The notes under the pieces were generated by a model, which saw only the letters and a list, made by a program, of their open reading frames with translations, searched no databases and was not told where the DNA came from. Below, one piece after another: positions 53,435-64,000 of a stretch of DNA of 64,000 nucleotides; position 1 is the first letter of the stretch; each line of letters starts with the position of its first letter. This stretch comes from Carposina sasakii (taxonomy: Eukaryota > Arthropoda > Insecta > Lepidoptera > Carposinidae). Where the stretch lies: NCBI GenBank assembly GCA_014607495.2, contig CP053172.1, positions 9,438,888-9,502,887 of the forward strand, written 5' to 3'. The translations under genes were made by a program, and so were the position numbers.

Positions 53435-53599
53435 ATTCACTATGGGTGCGCCCACCACCGGGCCCTACACCCTCCACTGACCCTCGGATCTCGTGGCGAT
53501 TGTAGTTAGTGCAAGTGCCTGTTTTCGCAGTTATGAGTTATCAGATCCGAGGGTCAGTGGAGGGTGTAGGGCCCGGTGGTGGGCGCACCCATAGTGAAT
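53435..53599. repeat. Perfect 57-bp inverted repeat with 51-nt spacer
   Basis: Arms 53435-53491 and 53543-53599 are exact reverse complements; they start ATTCACTATGGGTGCGCCCA and include CCCTCCACTGACCCTCGG. The arms are GC-rich in an AT-rich area. A diverged single arm seems to lie at 63640-63690. Confidence 0.9.
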
Positions 53600-55172
53600 T
53601 AGAAGTATTTTCTAGATATGAATTAGGCCACCAGAACCAGAGTGGCCCAAACCATGATTTGTGAAAATTTAGTTAAGCACGACAATGCCCTTTTCAAACC
53701 CCCAAGCTCAAAGCCAGAGTGGCTCAAAGGTAATTTCAGTAAACAATCATAGATGACATAAAAAAAATATGTTGTGGCATCTTGATTCTTATTAAAATAT
53801 TAATAGAGCATAGTATTTTGGCATATATCCACATATTCGTATTTTGTTGGGCCATTGGTTCTGGTGGCCTCAATTATAGTTTTTTTAAATAAAAAATACT
53901 GGAGTTAGGCCATTGAGTTGATTGGAGTTGGATCAATGAGTTTAAAATGTTCGTACAATAGCTTTTTAGGAAACTAAAAAGTTTGTAAGGTGTTTTAAGC
54001 CGTCAATAGATGGCGTTAAATAAAATCTCGACAAGTCTCGACACCTTTCTACGTTTCGTCTCGACACCACGTTCGTAAGTAAACCCATTCGTCTCACATT
54101 CAACCATTCAACATAGTTACACGGCATCATCATTCTATCGAGACCATTAGTAGGTATAAGCGGAGTTAGATTCGAGTAGGTAGTAGGTATATCTCCTTTT
54201 TTCGTATGCTCTCTGCACCCTGGATCTGTTAGAGGTACCTATGTATTTTGTCCGTCTTGCACCAAATTACTTTAATCTACTAGCTGTGTCGCCCACGACT
54301 TTGTAAGCGCAAACTTTAGCGACTTCCCCTTATTTCTCGTTCTCGTGGAAATTCCGGGAAATCCTTTCCTTTCGGACATCTAGATCATACAAAGAACATA
54401 CCCTCCAGTTTCCGGTATCTATCATCAGCGGTTTCGTGCATGTCAGAGGCCATAGGCCCTCAGAGATGGTTTTGCAGGCGATAAGCTAGCAACTTGTCAG
54501 CCATCTTTTACAACAGTTCCCGCTATGATAAACATGGCTTTAGCATCTCGGTCGTGATCCTGTAGTTCTGTTTAATAATGTGTATATCTATATAGTGATA
54601 TTTAACCTTCTAGAACTCAATGGCCGCCCATCCAAGTACAGACCTCAGCAATGATTGCTTAGCATTTGCGATCGATAAAATACGATTATAATAAATTGAT
54701 AATGTTTAATACAAGGTCAAGAAACGTGCGGTTAGATAAAAACTATTCAAAATAACAAATAATCTTCATTATAACTTGGATCTAAACAAGTTCTGAGACC
54801 AATTAACTGGTGTTGTCAGTGCGGAAATATTACCATTATTTAGGGAGTTTAAATATTCTCAAACTTTTAAAACGTTTTGGCTCCGTGATCTTTGAACACA
54901 TTCTGTACCGCAGTAAGAATCCTAAGGTCTTATATGTATCGTGGATACTAAATAACGGTATATAATTACATTAAAAATTATATCCGTGATCTCCACCTGT
55001 TTGAGTTGTTGAGTTGTGATTTGATGTAGGTACGAGTATGTATACGCGGCAGTAGGCTCACCCTTTACTACGTGGGATTTAATAGGATAACTGGTGAAAA
55101 GTGGGTCTGTAAATTAATTGCACACTTCTACCCAACCTCTTTGGGAGATGATGGGCGTGACTGTAAGTATGA
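53600..55172. other. Intergenic, no gene recognised
   Basis: Holds a short dispersed element near 54285-54400 (starts CTAGCTGTGTCGCCCACGAC) and a family F fragment near 54428-54560. Otherwise AT-rich with no supported exon. Confidence 0.45.
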
Positions 55173-55173
55173 A

Positions 55174-55520
55174 TGAATGATTTCTCCGACCGTATTTCGG
55201 CCAAGGCGACCAATCTTTACGGAGATTACCCAGGTATGCAGGAGATATTATAGTGCACAATTAGTGTGTGTGCAAACACAGATGCACTCTCTATTCCGTT
55301 ACTCTCATAGTCCGATGGGACGGAAAGCCGACACGACCGGAGAGGGATCAGGCGCAGGACCAACGGCTTTACGTGCTTTCTGACGCACGAGCTAAGTGAC
55401 AATTTTGCAACATTAAAATCTGTACACGAAATAAATTCATTGGTACAGGCCCGTGACTGGGATTGAACTTGCACCTCCCGCTTGGAAGGTGCACGTCTTA
55501 ACCACTGGGCTATCGCCGCT
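55174..55520 (-). mobile_element. tRNA-derived SINE S1, full inverted copy
   Basis: The tRNA head with A and B boxes is at the right end (about 55445-55520) on the minus strand. It matches 40795-41135 along its length. Confidence 0.85.
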
Positions 55521-56434
55521 TATTAAATGTATATAATAAGTATATCGAAACATCCTTGACTCGGAAACATACAATAGATTGTCTTTATTAATTTGTGGAG
55601 TTTATCTAGTACCTATGCATAAAGCTGTAGCATAAGCGTAACAATTCAATATTTTTTATATTTTCTTATTTCTTCTATCAGCATAACTAACATTGTTACA
55701 ATTTCAATGTCAATATTTTACACATACTGTATAATCCTATTACACAGTTATAATGTGCAGTGTGAGCATGAAAACGAGTTTTTTTTAAAGCCGAAATGGT
55801 GTTAGATAATCGTCGATTATCTATCTACCTATTTATAATTATAAGTAGGTACCTACGAGGTTCTGGCCCTCACAGTTTACTTGTTTAGAATAACTTAGGA
55901 AACCGGAGATTCTTAGGCACGTTTATCATAGCGGGGCACTGATGTAACAATGATCAGTGATAGCTAGCTATCGCCTGAGAAAAGTTGTAGATAATCACAA
56001 GGTAGTTTAGAGTTTATTAAATTACATCAGTTATAACGCAGTCGGTTGAATACGGGCCGCTTCCGACCGGTCGGAATGGAGGTTGTTGGGGGAGGCCTAT
56101 GTTCAGCAGTGGACTTCTCAAGGCTGAGAATGATGATGATGACGTAGTAAGCATATCATACCTTGATTAATGAAATTAATTTAACAAGGCGATATCTCAA
56201 GTGATATCAAGTATGCTGTTTTAGAATAGCAGTCACCGGGAATGGCCCACCACTAATTTCCGCTACTGCAACTCCTGTAAGCCAGTATCAACAGGGGCGA
56301 CCAGAAAAATGCAAATATATACATACATAACCTCATGCCTATATCCCATAGGGGTAGGCAGAGACTACAGATCTCCATTTAGTACATTCCAAACATACCC
56401 TCTTTCGCCTCATCCACATTCATTAAAATCTTCA

Positions 56435-56545
<111 letters not shown>

Positions 56546-56793
56546 TTAATGCCAATTTTCCCCACTTCCGGCATTTGAAGGCCACACGGCTGGTAACACT
56601 GATCAGGGTCATTCAGTCGGTCGCACGTATTTTCCGAGATGAATCGTCTCAATAAATAAATATACTTTAGCATTACATACCGTTCACCGAATAAGTTTTT
56701 ATCTAATTAAGTACAAAACAATATTATTGACCTTTGAGTTAGCTCAGGCTTTTGGTGAAGTTATGTGTTGTATTTATAATTACTAGTTCTAAG

Positions 56794-59700
56794 ATGTGTT
56801 TAAATATATTTGTTTTGTCATTTCTTGGTAAGTACAGTTTAGTAAGCGTACCTACTACCTTGTATAAAGTAGTTACATTTAGCTCAGAGGTTCCCAAACT
56901 TTTTTTACTCATAGACCCCTTTTAAAAGTTAACTGGTTCTGGTAGACCACTACAGGCCTACACCATATACAAATTAATTGTGAACCTCCATTTTTTCACA
57001 TTAACGTAGACCCCCACCGAGTCTCCTGTGGACCCCTGGGGGTCTACCTGGACCACTTTGGGAACCACTGATTTAGATAATACCCTACCTGTAAGTAGTT
57101 TGGGAGGTTTGGGTTACTCCTACCTTTATGCGCTGGACAATCAAGAGATGAGGAAAGTTGCCAATTTATAGTTATTAACAGCGAGTGTAAGATATTAGCA
57201 TTGCATATGCATTGAAAGAGGGTTGGCGTTAGGCAGGCGGCTGACACTAAGTAAAAGGAGCGCTGAGGATTTTTTTTGGAAATCAGGTTCGAGGGAATGC
57301 CAAAAATAAATAGTTCTCTTGTGTTGTCGTTTGTTACGGACATAACGATAGAATAACTGTTCAATGCTCTAGTTTAAAATAACTATTGTTATTGTAATGG
57401 TGTTCAATAAAAAAAAAAGTAAAGTCTCAAACAATACCTTTACATACTCGTATGCTACTCAGCTATATTCCGTACCTTAGACTAATATTCCGTGTGGTGC
57501 CGGCAGAGTAGAATAGTACCACCCCATGTCTGTCCGTGGGTATCGTACGAGGCGATTAAGGGTTTCCGGGAGGTGGGCAGCAGCGCCTCCCGTGTTGACA
57601 ACATAGTCCGAAAATCACTATACGGTCAGCTCGCCTGCCCAGTGTGATGACTATGGACAATAACCCCCCTGTGGCAGTAGCCTTGGGGTATGCACTGGGG
57701 GAGGCCTACGTCCAGCAGCGGACTGCAATAGGCTGATGTATGTGTACTATCAGCTGCATCTTCTCCCGTGCATGTCGACTTTATTGACGGATTTAAAAGT
57801 GGTTTTGATTAAAGCATCGTTTTAACTGTATCTTCTTCAGCCTAATTACAGTCCACTGCTGGACGTAGGCTTCCCCCAGGGCACGTCACAAAGTTACTGC
57901 CACAGGGGGTTTTTGCTCATAGTCACCACGCTGGGCAGGCGGGTTGGTGACCGCAGTGTGATTTTCAGACTATGTCAATACGGGAGGCGCTGCTACCCAC
58001 CTTCGCCTCGTACGATACCCACGGGCAGGCAGGGGAGGTACAAACTCTACTCTGCCAGCACCACGCGGCTAACTTATAGTTTAACTGTATAGGTACTGAA
58101 TGTGTATTTTCCTATACCCAATTTACATGACACGTAAAAAATATAGCGAATACATATAGGTACCTAGTACCTAGCTATCTTAATCGTAATTATGTTTTAT
58201 CGAGCCAACAGGTTTTTCCGCCTAATGACGAAATTCTTTTAAAATGTTTATAACGAAGAGGGAAAGAACCTTTTTTATGAACCAGTAAATGCGAACTGTT
58301 AATATTTTTTGCATAAATAGGTACATACTGTAAATAATTGAATTACGAGGCGCATTCTCGTGGTGATGCGGAGCTTCACTAGAATACCCTTCCGTGCATA
58401 AATAATTACCTATAGTTAGATTAGTTAAACTCGACTTCGCATTCTCTCAAGCGAGCGATAAACTAGGTTACTGTGGGGTAAGCACGAACCTTTTTACGCG
58501 GCGTAACGCTAGCGAATCGCTAGCAAAATCTATGTGATTTGACAGTTTGACGATAGCGTTACGGACTATCGAGAGGTTCGTGCTTACCCCCATCATTTAC
58601 AACAGGGGTGTCCAACATAATTTTGTGATGGGCCAAGTGTAGTACTTTTGTAACCGTAGCGGGCCAAAAGAAATTCCCAATAGCAACGACTTATAGTAGC
58701 ACTATTAAAATATAATAAAAAGAAGCTGAGCAGTTACCAAGTGGTCAACATATACGGCCCGCTCTTGCAGTCAAGTATTTACTGAACGAATATCAATGAA
58801 TGTCGTCGCGGGCCGGATGAAGGGCTTATGCGGGCCGCATTGTGGCCTGAGGGCCGTATGTTGGACGGGCCTGATTTACACTGTCCCTGCTATGTTAAAC
58901 TAGCTGTGGAATCTCCTCATGACCCGGCAGTTCTCACTACCTATGTCGGGAACATAGTATTGTGTGTATGTAATGTGACGTATGTTTTTATTCCAGCCAT
59001 ATCTCCTACCTTGTCAGCGGTAGTCAAAGAAGACGTCTATTCCTGTAGGTAAGTAAATACATAATATATCTTCCTACCTATTAGCTGTTTAGAATAGTTA
59101 ACCTGTAATCTAGTTATAAGATTTTTCCGCCTAATTTTACAGCAACATAAATGTGCTTAGGACGGAGAGGTCTTGTTCGGCAGTGAAAGTTTGCGCGATT
59201 GACACGGGAACAAGACAAATAGGAATAAGCATAATCGTTTTCTCATGCAAATTTAAGTCCGTTAATGAACTAATATTGCAGGGAAATGGAGGAGGATGAC
59301 AATAGAAAGACCTTTCACCACTTAAAATAGCTTTGGATTAGAAGGAGCCCACCTAACAATAAAAATTAAATGAAGCGGCTATTTATCAGACATAGCAAGT
59401 TCGAAATCATCTATACAGCTCCTTATATAACTGAAATTTATGCCATTTCAGTGCCAATGAGTTCGCATGTAAGGACGGAGCCTGCATCAGTTACGATCGT
59501 GTCTGTGACGGCACGAGCCACTGCGCCGACGGTACTGACGAGGCTGTCTGTTATGGCGAGTCTTCGTAAGTTTCCATCATCTATCTTGCGCCTCGGCAAG
59601 CCTAGTATTGGACGCCCTCCGGCCAGATCGACTGATGACTTGAAGCGGGCGGCTGGTAGTAACTGGATGGCAAAAACGGAAGAACGAGCCTTGTGGCGTG

Positions 59701-62700
59701 CTCGGGGGGGGGGAGGCCTACGTCCAGCAGTGGACTGCAATAGGCTGATAATGATGATGAATAATAACTATTATCATAAACTAAGATGCTTATTATTATT
59801 TTTTTCTGATGATTCTCGTTTTTTTTCAGAGACCTCTTACCAGGCAGTGGTGATTTACATAGAGCAAAGCGACAATCAGGTTGTCGGTGAGTAACATACA
59901 GTAACCAAAAAAAAAAATTGGTAGGTAGCTCCGTGATCTTGGGTAATCTTTGAAGTTTTAGCCCAATGCCCAAGTGTTGAACTCCCGCCAGCCCCAGGAT
60001 CGGGCTGTATGGTTACATTGGGGCTTCAATATTAGATGCAAGTAAGCCATGATGATCTGGCCATAGGCATGCACCTGATATCGTCAAATAACTCATTTTT
60101 TAGACGAAACCAGTGGAAGTGTCGAGACGGTTCCTGCATCAGCTTCGATGGCAAGTGCGATGGCATTGTCAACTGCCCAGACGGGAGCGATGAGACTCAT
60201 CCACTGTGCAGGAAGATGATGTAAGTATTGGAGATGAGGAATCTTTATAGCATTGTTTCTTTTAATTTAAGGGATAGCTGCGCTTTTGGTTACACGAAGC
60301 GCCGATTCGGTATATTTTAGCAGACAGACACTCGAGCAGTGGTTTCAACAGTAATTCTGCTAATTATATTATATCGCACGCAAAGCAAGCAACATTGCTG
60401 GATGTAACAAAAACCAAGATCTGGGGGCCCGCAGGAAAAATTACGTAACTTGCAAAAGCAAAACCAAAGCTTTGGCTTTGCTTAAAGCAAGATACGTTAT
60501 CTGCCTACGAGGGTGCCCTCGCCAAGATGAGTCAAACGAAGCGCTAGGCACGATCTACCTTTTTACTTTTGCTGGTCATCAATGTTTAAGGATCTAGGTA
60601 GTTGAAGACGCCGAGACGTATATCAGCAGTAATATCTTCCAGATGCCAGGACAACTGGTTCCGCTGCACATACGGTGCGTGCGTGGACGGCACTGCTCCC
60701 TGTAATGGAGTACAAGACTGCGCTGACAACTCCGACGAGCTGCTGCCTCGTTGTCGGAACAGTACCGGCGAGTACAAGTAAGTACAAATAAGTATTACGT
60801 CATAAAACTTCTAAGAACTGATAACTGTTGGAACTCTTTGATATTAGAAACTTCTACGTGAACCAAGCCAACCGTTTTCAGTAGTTATCAATGTCTTCAT
60901 CAGCGGCATCTCCTTCCGTGCATGTTGTAAGAGGCAACTAAGGAATTTAGGGGCGTTCTCTCTCTCTCTCAAGCGTTGAGTAAGCAACTTATCACTGATA
61001 CTTTATATCTAACCTGCTGTGGCTGTAGCCGTCAGTCGTGATCCTGCAGTTCTGGAGTTTCTTAGTCGACCATTACGACATGCATGGAAGCAGATGCAGC
61101 TGAAGTATTCTAGTAAATCTTCGCATCAGCATAGGACTGGGAAAGTCTAATGTTTCTAAATGTAACGTAAATCCCGCAGACGTGTCTTCAAATGCGACAG
61201 CGGTGAGGAGATTCCATCAGTCAACCTCTGCGATGGAATGGCGGATTGCAGGGACGGGTCCGACGAGAATGTCCGAGCCTGTGCAGGAAAGACCTGTCCT
61301 GATTATCTCTTCCAATGCGCTTACGGGGCTTGTGTGGATCAGGGGGCGGATTGCAATGGTGTAAGATTTCTTTTGTCGACTATTCTACCTGATTATCTGC
61401 GAGATAGCATGATAGGGGGGCTGCCTTGGTTAAACCCAAGATCTACTGTTCACTGACGACGCGCTGTGATCGATTATGTACTTCTTAAATTAAACAGCAT
61501 AGTTCAGTATATTATATAGTACGTACCTGGTGATCAACTGGACTACTCGTAAAAGTCGCGGTAGTCGACCGTTTGGTCACTCCTGTAGAGATATAACCAT
61601 CAAATATATCATAAGCTGCTTCTCTTCCCGGGCATACTGTACAAGTCGGTAGAGGGACAAGAGGGTCTTGGTGTTTTGTAGGCGATGGGCTGACCACCTG
61701 TCACTACTGATCGAACTTGTACATCTCAACTATACCCTCAAAATCGGTCAGAAGTGGCACCATGTGGTCCTATCGGCCCTTGGTGCTCTGCCTACCCCGT
61801 AAGGGATATAGGCGTGATTATATATATGTATGCATATCATAACCTGTTCTGTTATTGAGTCAGTGACTTACAACGTATAGCTAAAACTTCTGGATGTAGG
61901 AAGGGTATCATATAAGTAATATGTTCGTTGGGGAGCACTAAGAAAGGATTTACCGAAATTCCCACGGGAACAGGAAAAGCCTAAAACGTTTTCAGTCACT
62001 ACCTTAGTACCCTTAAAATAACTAATCCGGGATTGGCCCACCACTCATTCCCGCCCCTGCAACTCCTGTAAGCCAGGATCAACAGAGACGACCAGAAAAA
62101 TGGAATCAAAGCATAGAAAATAACGGGGGACCTAACAAGCGACTAAAAAGTATTAAAACTAATAGACAAAACAAAATGTGAAGTGTGAAGATAGGGACAC
62201 TTAATATTAAATTAAGCACTAAATAACTAAAGTTAGTGACTCAGCATGAAACCCAAAGTTCTTGTTGTGAAGTCACTTGATACATTTGAAAGTTTCACAT
62301 ATTTTTAGGTGTAGTGAACTAAATCATTCTCATTCAACAACAGGCTCAAGAATGCGCTGACGGCTCGGATGAATCAGACGAGCTGTGCAATAGAATCTCC
62401 GCAGGGACAACTACTACAACATTACGGTAGGCTTTGTTCTTGTAAACAAACATAAATTTGTTGACAACTCATGTCATGTTATTCATAAAAATGTGTTTAC
62501 TTACATTTTTCAGGCTAAGTTTTGTCTTTTGGTCATTTAAAGACGAGTTAAATTAGTAAATGAAGTAGTTTTCTAGTAAATGGACGACGTTACCTACCGT
62601 TAAATTCGGAAAACCTTTCTTAATATAAGTTAATCATAACTTTGTACGCGGAGTCCGAAGGATAACGTTCAACGACCCCTCACTATTCATTTATGTTATT

Positions 62701-64000
62701 GGCGTACTTACAGATGTTTTACCTCCTCAGCCCTGCAATGTGGGGTCATTATCCGAAATTTAAAGTTTTCCACGCCTGAACTTTATTAAGCCATAAAATA
62801 AAATAATATTAAATGCCATTATTATGATTAAACAATATCTAATTATTACTTTTCTCCCAATAATTGTAGCAGGCGCTAACCGCGCTGTGTTAATTCATCA
62901 AATATTTATAAATACCACTCGCAGGATTCTAAATTTTTTCTATTTTCTCAGACCAGCGAAGCCTGGCGACTGCATCCTTCCTCCATACCCGGATCATGGA
63001 CGCTACACAGCTATAAACAACCCTAATGCAGCACCCGGCCAGTCAGCTGATATATACACCCTAAACGTCACGTGTGACAGTGGCTATGGCCTGAATGCTG
63101 GCAGTTCAAACCTGTTGTACTGCTTTAGTGGCACTTGGAGTGGAGACATGCCTCAATGTGTCCGTGAGTATAAATTCATCATCTTCCTTATCTCATTGTT
63201 TTATGGAGTCACGACGTCGCAATATGACATTTCTTTCGAATCTGACATTGCCAAATATTTGGCATTTGTTTTACGGTCGGGCCTGCCTGACGCCATACCC
63301 ATCGCCATCTCGTAATAATCCTGTGCTGATGCGGGGCTTCACTAGAATACATCAGCTGCATCTCCGTGCAGTCATAAGAGTCGACTAAGGAATTCAGGGA
63401 TATTCGCCAGCCACTTGTCAGTGATCTTTTACACGTGACCCCGATATGCTTACCGTGGCAGTAGGATTAATTCGCGATCTTGCAGTTCTGGCTTCCCCAT
63501 TTTAAGAAACACTGTCATGAGTGTACGTAAGCCTCAATATCAGGTCAGACACGCTCGAATCCATACGGACTATACCCGAAGCTAATTGCTGGAAGCACAA
63601 AATAAACCAATCAAAGTTGACTCCTTCACGTCTTTCCAACGTGCTCGCCCACCACCGGATTCTATACCCTCAAATAACCCAAAAATCTCTCATGATCTCG
63701 ATCAAAAAAAAAAATACAGTCGAGATGAGAAACCCAATCCAGATTAGAATGCTTCTCCGGTGTTAGGCGAATCAGAGTTGGAAATTTAAACTTTCGAACA
63801 ATAAGCCCCGATACGAGTAATTAAGCCTCCACGACAAATTCTCCAAGACCGTAACCAAAAACTCTTTTCCCCAGGTTTCTGCAAACTAGTTCAGAACCCA
63901 GGAGTGGAATACCGCTGCGACATTTCATCTGACAGTTCGATCACTGGCTCCAGACCGTGCCAGGTGTACGAGCCGTCTGGCACCGTAGTAAAACCTTCTT
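56794..64000 (+). CDS. HP14: Modular hemolymph serine protease, HP14/ModSP type (3' part outside window)
   Basis: Ten exons, all in frame: 56794..56827, 58997..59048, 59452..59565, 59830..59886, 60104..60220, 60643..60777, 61180..61360, 62344..62426, 62952..63163, 63875 to the window end. In moths HP14 senses microbial patterns, self-activates and starts the Toll and prophenoloxidase cascades. The start [12 protein letters not shown] opens a signal peptide. Five LDLa domains follow; each has the Cys pattern and acidic Ca-site residues, for example [46 protein letters not shown] and CADGSDE. A Sushi domain ([12 protein letters not shown] to GDMPQCV) comes next, then the start of the Wonton domain ([15 protein letters not shown]). 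The catalytic domain must lie past 64000. An S/T-rich linker with TTTTTLR separates LDLa5 and Sushi. Introns are loaded with repeats, which do not touch the splice sites read. Confidence 0.93.
56885..57070. mobile_element. hAT-type MITE (family M1)
   Basis: Flanks ATTTAGCT and ATTTAGAT are a nearly perfect 8-bp duplication. In HP14 intron 1, 57 bases past exon 1. Confidence 0.88.
57492..57735 (+). mobile_element. Repeat family R1, copy
   Basis: Plus-strand half of a second inverted R1 pair; partner at 57829-58073. In HP14 intron 1. Confidence 0.75.
57829..58073 (-). mobile_element. Repeat family R1, copy
   Basis: Minus-strand partner of the copy at 57492, about 95 bases away. Confidence 0.75.
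58473..58591. mobile_element. MITE family M3, copy 2
   Basis: Inverted relative to 18147-18266; both ends carry GGGGTAAGCACGAACCT or its complement. In HP14 intron 1. Confidence 0.8.
58603..58873. mobile_element. hAT-type element M2, copy 2
   Basis: Ends CAGGGGTGTCCAAC and TTGGACGGGCCTG; flanks ATTTACAA and ATTTACAC are an 8-bp duplication with one change. In HP14 intron 1. Confidence 0.85.
61622..61835 (+). repeat. Dispersed repeat family G, copy
   Basis: Close match to 17845-18058. In HP14 intron 7. Confidence 0.65.

Noticed and set aside
58828..59052. Plus-strand open frame reading into HP14 exon 2
   Set aside because: Its first part is hAT element M2 sequence; the real exon starts at 58997 after a TTCCAG acceptor and continues the frame of the signal-peptide exon.

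Overview
The window is nuclear DNA from an insect, most likely a moth or butterfly (Lepidoptera). The evidence is AT-rich sequence, multi-exon genes with GT-AG introns, and dense families of small transposons, tRNA-derived SINEs and non-LTR retroposon tails. The gene content agrees: there is a BARD1 homologue, which flies lack, and a modular hemolymph protease with the five LDLa, Sushi and Wonton layout known from Manduca and Bombyx HP14. No virus, plasmid, CRISPR or operon structure was seen.

Layout. Positions 260-8590 hold four minus-strand genes: translation initiation factor eIF1, a phosphatidylethanolamine-binding protein, a small coiled-coil protein and a centrin with two alternative first exons. 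SmD1 (9235-9612, plus) is divergent from centrin. A minus-strand gene of unknown function encodes a basic, cysteine-cluster protein of about 253 residues (11764-16558, possibly with an exon near 17575). Next on the plus strand come an 11-exon degenerate transferrin with a hydrophobic C-terminus (19357-30574) and a single-exon BARD1 (31004-32608). A decayed RTE-type retrotransposon and several foldback elements fill the gap to a nine-exon minus-strand DPY19-family C-mannosyltransferase (39016-49705). From 49787 to 53600 lies a repeat-rich block: head-to-tail copies of a poly(A) retroposon, a solo LTR, a large inverted arrangement and a perfect 57-bp inverted repeat. The last gene (56794 to the window end, plus) is the HP14-like protease, cut off before its catalytic domain.

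The genes are a mixed euchromatic neighbourhood, not a dedicated pathway. Housekeeping functions are translation start (eIF1), splicing (SmD1), centrioles (centrin) and ER glycosylation (DPY19). The transferrin homologue may be membrane-linked, BARD1 is expected to act in ubiquitin-dependent DNA repair, and HP14 is expected to start the Toll and prophenoloxidase protease cascades.

No clearly new biological system was found. The points most worth a second look are the unknown cysteine-cluster gene, the alternative centrin first exons, the loss of iron ligands in the transferrin, a zinc-ligand substitution in the BARD1 RING, frame disruption in the last DPY19 exon, and the inverted and tandem repeat structures around 44.3, 49.8-53.2 and 53.4 kb. 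All exon boundaries were read by eye from splice signals and protein continuity. Homology statements come from family knowledge, not from a search.
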